Below, one piece after another: positions 7,855 to 15,510 of a stretch of 64,000 nt of DNA. The notes beneath the pieces were generated by a model. The model saw only the letters and a program-made list of their open reading frames with translations, searched no databases and was not told the origin of the DNA. This DNA comes from JBKHYJ01 sp046565505 (GTDB lineage Bacteria; Acidobacteriota; Blastocatellia; UBA7656). The DNA is taken from contig JBKHYJ010000104.1 in assembly GCA_046565505.1 (NCBI GenBank), forward strand, positions 1 through 64,000. The letters are read 5' to 3'. Every line of letters begins with the position of its first letter. The first letter of the stretch is position 1. The translations under genes and the position numbers were made by a program.

Positions 7855-9168
7855 ATGCAAACCAGGCCCAGACTGCTCACAGCGTTTTCCCTCGCGCTAT
7901 TAATTTCCGCGCTCTCCGTGCCGCCGCTGGCCGGGTGCCGCCACTCCGAAGTCGGCGCGGGGGCGAGGCAACTGAGCATCGCCATCGTCTCGGGCGTCGA
8001 AGGCGACGCGCTCAAGCGGGCCGCGGGCGATTACGAGAAGCAGACGGGCGCGCGCGTACAGATAGCCGAGTTCCCTTACGACGACCTGTTCGCAAAAGAG
8101 CTGGTCGACCTGAGCGCGCGCACGGGGGCTTACGACCTCATCATGCTCGACGACCCGTGGTTCCCGAAGTTCGCTGCCGAAGAGCTTCTCGCGGACCTCA
8201 CGCCGCTTTACCAGAAGCGGAATCAAGCCGGGCCCGACGACGATTTCATTCATTCGTCCCTGTCGCTGTGCAAGCACCCTTACGAGACAGGCGCTCTCTA
8301 CGCCCTGCCTTACGTTGGCAACTCGCAGTTGTTCTTTTACCGCGCCGACCTGTTTCAGAAATATAATTTGAAAGGGCCTGCCACCTGGGACGACGTTCTG
8401 GCCGCGGCCAGGACGATCACCGAGCGAGAGCGGGCCGGCGCGCCGGGCGGCGGCCGAGTCTACGGTTACGTGATGCGGGGGGCGCGGGGCAATTCCTCGG
8501 TGGCCGATTTCATGCCGATCTTCTGGGCCTTCGGCGCAGAGATGTTCGACCGTGACAACCGGCCCGCGGTCAACAGCGCGGAGGGCATAAGCGCGCTGCG
8601 CTTCATGGTCGAGCTGGGCAGGTACGCGCCCCCCGGCTACGCCAGCTTCAACGCCACGGAGGTGTCCGCGCACCTGCTACAGGGCAGCGCCGCCATGTCG
8701 ATCAACTGGCCCGCGTGGATAAGCGCGTTCGGCGACGCCCAGAAATCGAAGGTGGTGGGGAAGATGGACTTTGCCGCCATGCCGGCCGCGGCGTCCGAAG
8801 GGCGGGCGGAGATAGGTAACTGGCTGATCGCAATCCCTCGCGGCGCGAAGAATCTCGACCCCGCCTTCGATTTCTTGAGCTGGGCGACCGGGCCCGAGCA
8901 GATGAAAAAATCTGCGCTCGCGGGGAACCCGCCGACCCGCAGGTCCCTGTTCAACGACCCGGAATTGCTGGCAAAGTTTCCGTCATACCCCGCACAGTTG
9001 CGCTCGCTCGAAACTTCAAAGCCGCGCCCGCGGACCCCGCTCTGGAACGAGATCGAAAACGTCTTCGGAATATTTCTGTCGCGCGCAAGCGGGGGAGAGC
9101 TTTCGCCCGAAGACGCGATGAACCAGGCGAACGCCGAGATCGCCAAGATAGTGGCCCGCGGGCGTTGA
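7855..9168 (+). CDS. Sugar ABC transporter substrate-binding lipoprotein (family 1)
   Basis: A 437-residue extracellular solute-binding protein. The signal peptide ends in the lipobox PLAGC (Cys28), so it is predicted to be membrane-anchored on the outer face of the inner membrane. The mature part has the family-1 fold pattern: an early SGVEGDALKRAAGDYEKQTG region, YDLIMLDDPW, an aromatic-rich hinge, and C-terminal WATGPEQMKK. This family binds mono-, di- and oligosaccharides. It lies 60 bases after the trehalase, and its natural partners (two permeases and an ATPase) lie 8 kb downstream after a block of sensory genes. Trehalose or a related disaccharide is the inferred ligand. Confidence 0.88.
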   Translation: MQTRPRLLTAFSLALLISALSVPPLAGCRHSEVGAGARQLSIAIVSGVEGDALKRAAGDYEKQTGARVQIAEFPYDDLFAKELVDLSARTGAYDLIMLDDPWFPKFAAEELLADLTPLYQKRNQAGPDDDFIHSSLSLCKHPYETGALYALPYVGNSQLFFYRADLFQKYNLKGPATWDDVLAAARTITERERAGAPGGGRVYGYVMRGARGNSSVADFMPIFWAFGAEMFDRDNRPAVNSAEGISALRFMVELGRYAPPGYASFNATEVSAHLLQGSAAMSINWPAWISAFGDAQKSKVVGKMDFAAMPAAASEGRAEIGNWLIAIPRGAKNLDPAFDFLSWATGPEQMKKSALAGNPPTRRSLFNDPELLAKFPSYPAQLRSLETSKPRPRTPLWNEIENVFGIFLSRASGGELSPEDAMNQANAEIAKIVARGR

Positions 9169-9308
9169 AAGCGCGGCGATGAATTCTCCCGGGCCATGCG
9201 GGGGCACCGCTTCTCCGCATAAAACCGGGCAGCATTTCGGGCGAACACGCGAGGCGCCGGCGCGGTCGCGGGGATGGCCTCTTCATGTAATATTATTTGA
9301 AGCGAGAC

Positions 9309-10385
9309 ATGGGAGATGACCTCAACAAAACCATTGCCGAAGCGATAGACGCCGCGCGCGGCAGCCTGTCGGAGGCCATAGTCGCCCGGCAGTATGAGCT
9401 TATGCCCGAACTGGGCCGCAGGTACGGCAACCCGGGCCGGCAGAAATGTCTACAGGACGCGGAGTATCACCTGTCGTACCTGGCCGAATCGATTGCGATA
9501 TCCCTGCCGTCGCTGTTTTCCGACTACGTCGCATGGGCGAAGATAATGCTCGCGGGCAGAGGCATCTCCGCCTCGGACCTCGCCGTTAACCTCGAATGCA
9601 TCCGGCACGCGCTCGGCCTCGCGCTGCCCGAAGAGATGCGCGAGGTGGCCACGGCTTACGTAGAGGCCGGCATGTCGCAGTTGCCGCAGCTCCCTTCCGA
9701 CTCGCCTACGTTCATTCGGGATGGCGACCCGCTGGCCGACCTGGCGAAGCAATACCTGGGCGCGCTGCTCGGCGGCCGGCGCGACCTCGCGAGCCGCCTT
9801 ATACTGGATGCCGTCGACGCGGGCGCGGGCGTCAAAGACGTCTACCTCAACGTGTTTCAGCGCTCGCAGTACGAGATAGGGCGGCTGTGGCAAATGAACC
9901 AGGTGAGCGTGGCGCAGGAGCATTACTGCACGGCGGCGACGCAGCTCATCATGTCTCAACTCTACCCGCGCATCTTCGCCACGGAGAAGAATGGGCGGAC
10001 GCTGGTCGCCGCCTGCGTGGGCGGGGACCTGCACGAGATAGGCGTCAGGATGGTGAGCGATTTCTTCGAGATGGAGGGCTGGGACACTTTTTACCTCGGG
10101 GCGAACATGCCGCTCGCATCCATCGTCGAGACGGTCACGCGGCACAAGGCCGACGCGGTCGCCGTATCGGCGACGATCGCCTATCACGCGCGCAAGGTCG
10201 CCGACGTGATCGCCGCCATCCGCGCGAGCGAGCTTGCGCGTGGCGCTAAGGTCCTGGTCGGCGGCTACCCGTTCAACCTCGCGCCGGACCTGTGGAGGCA
10301 GTTGGGCGCGGACGGCTACGCGGGCGACGCCGAAGAGGCTATAGCGGTCGCGAACCGCCTCGTCGCCTCCGGGGGGTTGCCATGA
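9309..10385 (+). CDS. Cobalamin-binding sensor module (CarH-like, no DNA-binding domain)
   Basis: A 358-residue cytoplasmic protein. An N-terminal helical part of about 140 residues has no recognised DNA-binding motif. It is followed by a B12-binding cap helix bundle with W194-x9-E204-H205, the Wx9EH motif of CarH/LitR light sensors. A Rossmann-like B12 domain then carries DLHEIG (240-245), in which H242 would be the lower cobalt ligand. The residue after the Trp is Gln; in Thermus CarH it is the His that binds cobalt after light exposure, so a light-adduct may not form. The stop overlaps the start of the next histidine kinase (ATGA at 10382-10385), so the two probably form one sensor system. 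A TTG at 9297 is an alternative start. Confidence 0.85.
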   Translation: MGDDLNKTIAEAIDAARGSLSEAIVARQYELMPELGRRYGNPGRQKCLQDAEYHLSYLAESIAISLPSLFSDYVAWAKIMLAGRGISASDLAVNLECIRHALGLALPEEMREVATAYVEAGMSQLPQLPSDSPTFIRDGDPLADLAKQYLGALLGGRRDLASRLILDAVDAGAGVKDVYLNVFQRSQYEIGRLWQMNQVSVAQEHYCTAATQLIMSQLYPRIFATEKNGRTLVAACVGGDLHEIGVRMVSDFFEMEGWDTFYLGANMPLASIVETVTRHKADAVAVSATIAYHARKVADVIAAIRASELARGAKVLVGGYPFNLAPDLWRQLGADGYAGDAEEAIAVANRLVASGGLP

Positions 10386-11605
10386 GCGTTCAAAGTGAGC
10401 CTGCGGGCATCGCGCTGCTGTGCGGCCGCGATGGCGACATACTGCAAATAGTCCGGGACGAGCTGGGCCTGGCGGAAGGGGTAGTGGTCGGCGGGCCATT
10501 CACCGCGCTCGTGGACGCGCATAGCCGCGAGAAGGCCGAGGCCTTCCTGGCGGCCCTGCGGTCGCGGCAGGCCGCCTTCAACTGGCAGATGAACGTGCGC
10601 CTGAACGAGCAGGTGATACCTCTGCACTTCGCGGGCGGCGCGATCGACGACAGCCTCTTGATCGTGGGGGCGAAGTCGCGCTCGGGCGCGGCCCGCTTCT
10701 ACGAAGAGATGGTGCGGATAAACAACGAGCAGGCGAACGCTTTGCGGCGGGCGGCCAGGGATTACGCCGAACAGGCGCGGCTGCGCGACGACCCCGACGG
10801 CGGGCTTTACGACGAGTTATCAAGACTGAACAACGAGCTCGTCACCGCGCAGCGCCAGCTTGCGAAGAAGAACGCGGAGCTGGGCAAGCTCAACGGCCAG
10901 AAGAATCAATTCCTCGGCATGGCCGCCCACGACCTGCGCAACCCGCTCAGCGTGATACTGACTTTGAGCGAGTTCCTGCTAGACGAGAACCTCAAAGTGA
11001 CGGGCGAGGAGCGGCAAGAGTTCATACGCCGCATAAGGTCTTCGAGCGAGTTCATGCTGAGGCTCGTCAACGACCTGCTGGACATCTCCAAGATCGAGGC
11101 GGGCAGGCTGGACCTGGACCTGGAGGCGGCCGACCTGCGGGCGGTCGTGGAAGCTAACTTAGCCTTGAACCGTTACCTGGCCGACAAGCGCCAGGTGAAA
11201 CTCTCGCTCGTCGAGGATGAGGCCGTGCCGCGGCTGATGCTGGACGCCTCGAAGATCGAACAAGTATTGAACAACCTCATAGTCAACGCCATCAAGTTTT
11301 CGCCGTCCGGCGGCACGGTGGAAGTGAGGCTCAGCAAGGGCGAAAATGACGTGACGATTTCCGTGAGCGACCAGGGGCCCGGCATCCCCGAGGAAGAGTT
11401 CCACAAGCTGTTTAATCCGTTTGAAAAGACCAGCGCAAAGAGCGCCACGAAGGAGAAGAGCACGGGGCTGGGCCTGGCCATAGTTAAGAAAATAGTTTCG
11501 GGCCATCAGGGCAAAATCCGCGTCGAGAGCCAGGTGGGCAGGGGGTCCACGTTTCATGTCACGTTGCCGCTTGCGTTGTCGCGGCCTTCGGCGGCGGCCC
11601 GCTAG
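10382..11605 (+). CDS. Sensor histidine kinase, PAS-like N-terminus
   Basis: A 407-residue soluble histidine kinase with no membrane segment. Residues 1-115 form a PAS-like domain; about 115-175 is a coiled coil. The HisKA domain has the phospho-acceptor H183 in AAHDLRNPLS, and the HATPase has the N-box (NNLIVNAIKF), G1 (DQGPGIP) and G2 (STGLGLAI) all intact. Translation is coupled to the cobalamin-binding gene by ATGA overlap, so cobalamin state (or light acting on it) is the likely input, delivered in trans. No receiver domain is attached. Candidates in the window are the receiver of the ethylene-receptor-like protein (D483) and the lone receiver at 43515. Confidence 0.9.
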   Translation: MSVQSEPAGIALLCGRDGDILQIVRDELGLAEGVVVGGPFTALVDAHSREKAEAFLAALRSRQAAFNWQMNVRLNEQVIPLHFAGGAIDDSLLIVGAKSRSGAARFYEEMVRINNEQANALRRAARDYAEQARLRDDPDGGLYDELSRLNNELVTAQRQLAKKNAELGKLNGQKNQFLGMAAHDLRNPLSVILTLSEFLLDENLKVTGEERQEFIRRIRSSSEFMLRLVNDLLDISKIEAGRLDLDLEAADLRAVVEANLALNRYLADKRQVKLSLVEDEAVPRLMLDASKIEQVLNNLIVNAIKFSPSGGTVEVRLSKGENDVTISVSDQGPGIPEEEFHKLFNPFEKTSAKSATKEKSTGLGLAIVKKIVSGHQGKIRVESQVGRGSTFHVTLPLALSRPSAAAR

Positions 11606-11775
11606 CGGGGCCCCGGCCTTGATCGGGGCTGGGCCCGTCAAAGGGAGGCGCCGGTTCGCGCACAAGAGCGCCGGCCGCAGGGCATCTTACATTATCGAAG
11701 TTATTATTGAGGGCGGGCGGGAGAATGCCGCGAACGGACGCCCTGTAGAAATGCGTTCCGCCGAGGTATAAAGTC

Positions 11776-12075
11776 GTGGACAAGTATTTATTGAAGCTTT
11801 ACATCACGGGCCGCACGCCGAGGTCCGAGCGGGCCATCGCGAACCTGCGGCGAATCTGCGAAGAAGAATTGGCGAGCCGGTACGAGATGGTAGTCATCGA
11901 CATCCTGGAACGGCCTCAACTGGCCGAGGACGAAAAGATCCTGGCGACGCCCATGCTCATCAAGCAGTTGCCCCCGCCGCTGCGCCGCATAATCGGCGAC
12001 CTTTCCGACGCCGATAAGGTGATCCTGGGGCTCGACCTACAGCCGGTTAACTCTAAAGCACGGGAAGGGGATTGA
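11776..12075 (+). CDS. kaiB: Circadian clock protein KaiB homologue
   Basis: A 99-residue stand-alone KaiB with a GTG start. It matches KaiB closely across its length: LKLYITGRTPRSERAI at the start, VIDILERPQLAEDEKILATP in the middle, and the LPPPLRRIIGDLSD block that is nearly invariant in the family. In cyanobacteria KaiB refolds to a thioredoxin-like form and binds phosphorylated KaiC to close the clock cycle. The stop is 4 bases before the kaiC start, so kaiB and kaiC are co-translated. No KaiA gene is nearby, and the adjacent kinases have no KaiB-like domain of the SasA type. Confidence 0.96.
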   Translation: MDKYLLKLYITGRTPRSERAIANLRRICEEELASRYEMVVIDILERPQLAEDEKILATPMLIKQLPPPLRRIIGDLSDADKVILGLDLQPVNSKAREGD

Positions 12076-12079
12076 CTGT

Positions 12080-13597
12080 ATGGAGACTAATGACGAGGTA
12101 GGTATAGAAAAACTTGAGACGGGGATCCCCGGCTTCGACTTCATAGCCGATGGGGGGCTCCCGCGCGGGCGGACGACGCTGGTCACTGGGACCGCCGGCA
12201 GCGCGAAGACTGTATTCGCCGCGCAGTTTCTGGCCGAAGGCATCATCAAATCAAACGAGCCGGGCGTGTTCGTGACTTTTGAGGAACCGCCCGCCGACAT
12301 CCGCCGCAACATGATCGGCTTCGGCTGGAACATCAAGGAGTGGGAAGAGCGAGGGCTCTGGGCGTTCGTCGACGCCTCGCCGCAGCCGGACCAGGAGCAC
12401 ATGGTGAGCGGGGTCTACGACCTCAGCGCGCTGCTGGCCCGCGTTGAGTACGCGATGCATAAGACCTCGGCGAAGCGGGTGGCTATGGATTCGCTCGGGG
12501 CCATCTTCAGCCAGTTCGCGGACGGCGCCGCCATACGCAACGAGCTTATCCGCGTAGCCTCGGCCATCAAGCGGGCCGACGTGACGGCCGTGCTCACGTC
12601 CGAGTGCGTGCGGGAGTACGGCGAGATCACGCGCTTCGGCGTCGAAGAGTTCGTCGCCGACAACGTCATCATTCTCCGCAACCTGCTGGAGGACGAGAAG
12701 CGCCGGCGCACCATAGAGATCCTCAAGTTCCGCGGCACGATGCACCAGAAGGGCGAGTACCCTTTCACGGTCATTTCAAATAAGGGGGTGGTGGTCATAC
12801 CCATCTCCGCCATGCAGCTCAAGCAGAAGTCGTCGGACGTGCGAATCACCTCGGGGAACCGTGAGCTAGACGAGATGTGCGGCGGCGGCTTCTTCCGCGA
12901 CTCGATCATACTGGTGTCGGGGGCGACCGGGACCGGCAAGACGTTGATGACGACGGAGTTCATCTCGGGCGGCATCGGCAATGGCGAGCGGTGCCTGCTG
13001 TTCGCCTTCGAGGAGAGCCGCGAGCAGCTCTTCCGCAACGCGGGCGGGTGGGGGATGAATTTCAAGCGGATGGAGGCCGACGGCCTGCTCAAGATCGTCG
13101 CCGCCTACCCGGAGACGGCCAGCCTCGAAGACCACCTGCTGGCCCTCAAGAGCGAGATAGAGGATTTCAACCCCGCCCGCGTCGCCGTCGACAGCCTGTC
13201 GGCCATCGAGCGCATATCGACGATCAAGGGCTTCCGCGAATTCGTCATCAGCCTGACATCGTTCATCAAGCACCAGGAGATCGTAGGGCTCTTCACGGCG
13301 ACGACGCCCACGCTGATGGGCGGCACTTCCGTGACGGAGACGCACATCTCGACCATAACCGATTCCATAATCCTGCTCAGGTACGTCGAGGTGTTCGGCG
13401 AGATGAAGCGCGGGCTGATGGTGCTGAAGATGCGCGGCTCCATGCACAACAAAGACATCTGCGAATTCCTCATAGACGCCAAAGGCATGCACATAGGCAA
13501 GCCCTTCAGGGGCGTCAATGGGATACTCGGGGGCAACCCGCAGCATTTCACTATGACGGAGGTCGACCGCCTGACGGCCGTGTTCAAGGACCAGTGA
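12080..13597 (+). CDS. kaiC: Circadian clock ATPase/kinase KaiC homologue
   Basis: A 505-residue double RecA-domain KaiC, full length for the family. CI has Walker A GTAGSAKT (37-44) and the paired catalytic Glu in TFEEP; CII has GATGTGKT (281-288) and AFEES. The autophosphorylation loop reads TETHISTITDSI, so the Ser/Thr pair (S424, T425) matching S431/T432 of Synechococcus KaiC is kept, as is the equivalent of T426. The C-terminal tail (FRGVNGILGGNPQHFTM) aligns with the A-loop region where KaiA binds in cyanobacteria. With KaiB but no KaiA it could be an hourglass timer or stress/energy switch. It is surrounded by histidine kinases, which are probable outputs or inputs. Confidence 0.96.
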   Translation: METNDEVGIEKLETGIPGFDFIADGGLPRGRTTLVTGTAGSAKTVFAAQFLAEGIIKSNEPGVFVTFEEPPADIRRNMIGFGWNIKEWEERGLWAFVDASPQPDQEHMVSGVYDLSALLARVEYAMHKTSAKRVAMDSLGAIFSQFADGAAIRNELIRVASAIKRADVTAVLTSECVREYGEITRFGVEEFVADNVIILRNLLEDEKRRRTIEILKFRGTMHQKGEYPFTVISNKGVVVIPISAMQLKQKSSDVRITSGNRELDEMCGGGFFRDSIILVSGATGTGKTLMTTEFISGGIGNGERCLLFAFEESREQLFRNAGGWGMNFKRMEADGLLKIVAAYPETASLEDHLLALKSEIEDFNPARVAVDSLSAIERISTIKGFREFVISLTSFIKHQEIVGLFTATTPTLMGGTSVTETHISTITDSIILLRYVEVFGEMKRGLMVLKMRGSMHNKDICEFLIDAKGMHIGKPFRGVNGILGGNPQHFTMTEVDRLTAVFKDQ

Positions 13598-13611
13598 AGT
13601 GAGCCCGGGCC

Positions 13612-13634
13612 ACGCGCCCGAGCCCCGGGCGCGT
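13612..13634 (+). terminator. GC-rich hairpin between kaiC and the next kinase
   Basis: ACGCGCCCG (13612-13620) pairs with CGGGCGCGT (13626-13634) around a 5-base loop, 14 bases after the kaiC stop and before the kinase start at 13652. No T-run follows, so it may attenuate or stabilise the transcript rather than end it. Confidence 0.35.
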
Positions 13635-13651
13635 CCCGGCCTTAATGCTTT

Positions 13652-15331
13652 ATGAGCGAGAGTATTGACGACCTGAGGCGACTGGCCCGGCAGCGCGCGC
13701 GCGAGTTGCGGGCGTGCGAGGCCCGCTTCCGCAACGTCATAAACAAGAATGCCGATGGCATAATCATCGTCGATTCGGCGGGCGTCGTGCGGTTCGTCAA
13801 CCGCGCGGCCGAGTCGCTGTTCGGGCGCGCGGCGGGCGAATTGATGGGGGTCGCGCTGGGCTTCCCGATAGTCGATGGCGAAACGACAGAGATCGACATC
13901 ATCCGCAGGGGCGGCGAGGCGGTCACGGCCGAAATGCGTGTCGTCGAGACGGAGTGGGAAGGCGAGGCGGCCCACCTCGCGTCGCTCAGGGACATAACGG
14001 AACGCAAGCGCGCCGAGCAAGAGCGCGCGCAGCTCATCCGCGAGCAGGCCGCGCGCGCCGAAGCCGAGGCGACCGGCCGCCGCCTGCTGTTCCTCGCGGA
14101 GGCGAGCGCGGTCCTCGCCGACGCGCTCGATTATGAGAATACGCTCGCGAGCGTCGCACGGCTTATGGTGCCCTACATGGCCGGCTGTGCGATAGTCGAC
14201 CTGCTCGAAGAGGACCTCTTCGTCCGACATGTAGCCGTGGCCCACGAGGACGCGCCGAAAGAAGAGCGGCTCCGCGCGATGGGTTGCCGCCACCGCCTCC
14301 GGGCCGACTCGCCCCGCGGCGCGCAGAGGGTGCTTTGCGCGGGCCGGTCGGAGGTCGTTTACGAGGTGAACGAAGAGTGGCTTCGGTCGGCCGCGTACGA
14401 CGAAAGGCATCTAGATACCATGCGGGACATGGGGTTTCAGTCCTGCATGATCGTCCCGCTGCTCGCGCGGGGCCGCACGCTGGGGGCGATCTCGCTCATG
14501 AGCACGTCGGCCGAGCGGCGGTACGACAAGGACGACCTGGCGCTCGCCGAAGACGTCGCAAACCGCGCGGCGATGGCCGCCGACAACGCGCGCCTCTACA
14601 ACGAGGCGCGGAAGGCTAACCGATTGAAGGACGAGTTTCTGGCAACGCTCTCGCACGAGCTGCGGACGCCGATGACTGCGCTGCTCGGCTGGACACAGAT
14701 GCTGCGCCGCAGCGGCCTCGAACGGCAACACCTGGATTACGCGCTGGACGCCATAGAGCGCAACGCGAAAGCGCAGAGCCAGATCGTCGAAGACGTGCTC
14801 GACGTTTCCAGCATAATCAGGGGCAACCTTCAATTGAACATACGGCAGTTCGATCTGTCGGAAGTCATCGAGGCCGCGATAGCCTCTGTCCGCCCCGCGA
14901 CCGAGGCCAAGGCGATAGCGGTGGAAGTCCGCATCGACGATTCTATCGGGGAGATCACGGGCGACCGTGACCGTTTGCAGCAGGTCATATGGAACCTGCT
15001 GTGCAACGCCGCCAAATTCACCCCCAAAGGCGGACGCATAAAGATTCGGGCCGACCGGGTTGAAGATGCCGGCTCCGGCACGCCGACCGGGGCGTCGGAC
15101 GTGGAGATAGCCGTCAGCGACACGGGGCAGGGGATCAAGCGCGATTTCCTACCATTCGTCTTCGAGCGCTTCCGCCAGGCCGACGGGTCCAGCACGCGCG
15201 CGCACGGCGGACTGGGCCTGGGCCTGGCGATAGTGCGCCACCTCGTCGAAATGCATGGCGGCACCGTCCATGCCGACAGCGAAGGCGAAGGACATGGCGC
15301 GACGTTCGTTATCAGGTTGCCACTGAAGTGA
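13652..15331 (+). CDS. Sensor histidine kinase, PAS-GAF-HisKA-HATPase
   Basis: A 559-residue soluble histidine kinase. A PAS domain (about 22-125, NADGIIIVDSAGVVRFVN) ends in the typical DITERKRAEQE coiled coil. A GAF domain follows (about 145-310; AIVDLLEED and GAISLMSTSAERRY). HisKA carries H335 in SHELRTPM, and the HATPase retains the N-box (WNLLCNAAKFTP), G1 (SDTGQGI) and G2 (GLGLGLAI). It has no receiver domain, so it must pass phosphate to another protein. It lies 54 bases after kaiC and directly before the ethylene-receptor-like hybrid protein, whose receiver domain is an obvious candidate partner. The GAF ligand cannot be told from the sequence; no bilin-binding Cys motif was recognised. 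Confidence 0.92.
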   Translation: MSESIDDLRRLARQRARELRACEARFRNVINKNADGIIIVDSAGVVRFVNRAAESLFGRAAGELMGVALGFPIVDGETTEIDIIRRGGEAVTAEMRVVETEWEGEAAHLASLRDITERKRAEQERAQLIREQAARAEAEATGRRLLFLAEASAVLADALDYENTLASVARLMVPYMAGCAIVDLLEEDLFVRHVAVAHEDAPKEERLRAMGCRHRLRADSPRGAQRVLCAGRSEVVYEVNEEWLRSAAYDERHLDTMRDMGFQSCMIVPLLARGRTLGAISLMSTSAERRYDKDDLALAEDVANRAAMAADNARLYNEARKANRLKDEFLATLSHELRTPMTALLGWTQMLRRSGLERQHLDYALDAIERNAKAQSQIVEDVLDVSSIIRGNLQLNIRQFDLSEVIEAAIASVRPATEAKAIAVEVRIDDSIGEITGDRDRLQQVIWNLLCNAAKFTPKGGRIKIRADRVEDAGSGTPTGASDVEIAVSDTGQGIKRDFLPFVFERFRQADGSSTRAHGGLGLGLAIVRHLVEMHGGTVHADSEGEGHGATFVIRLPLK

Positions 15332-15500
15332 TTTCGGATTTCCATAGCGCAAGAGTCGTTTCGCGAGGCGCGGTTTTGGATTCGGATTGAAGAGTCTCGG
15401 CGGACTTCGCCGGCTCATTCAGCGCGGCGCGAGCCATCCGGGTCGCGCCATCAGGCGGGCCCCTTAATCCAAAATCCAAAATCTAAAATCCGAGATCGAA
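15330..15500 (-). repeat. Dispersed intergenic element, copy B (inverted)
   Basis: Relative to copies A and C this copy is inverted. It begins at the stop of the PAS-GAF kinase with ATTTCGGATTTCCATAGCGC, continues with AAGAGTCGTTTCGCGAGGCG, and ends with a tract of AATCCAAAATCCAAAATC units. It fills almost the whole gap before the ethylene-receptor-like gene, and its AT-rich end lies just upstream of that start. Confidence 0.7.
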
Positions 15501-15510
15501 ATGGGGGGTT

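Noticed and set aside
9309..10385. Reading the cobalamin module as a methyltransferase corrinoid protein
   Set aside because: The Wx9EH cap motif and length fit CarH-type sensors better, and no methyltransferase partner is near; a kinase is coupled to it instead.
12866..14410. A 514-codon open frame on the - strand across kaiC and the next kinase
   Set aside because: It is antisense to two genes with clear family motifs, is rich in Arg/Asp/Gly/Ala as expected from the complement of GC-rich genes, and matches no known family. Other long antisense frames (5903-7012, 9450-10499, 21821-23038, 38377-39414) were dropped for the same reason.
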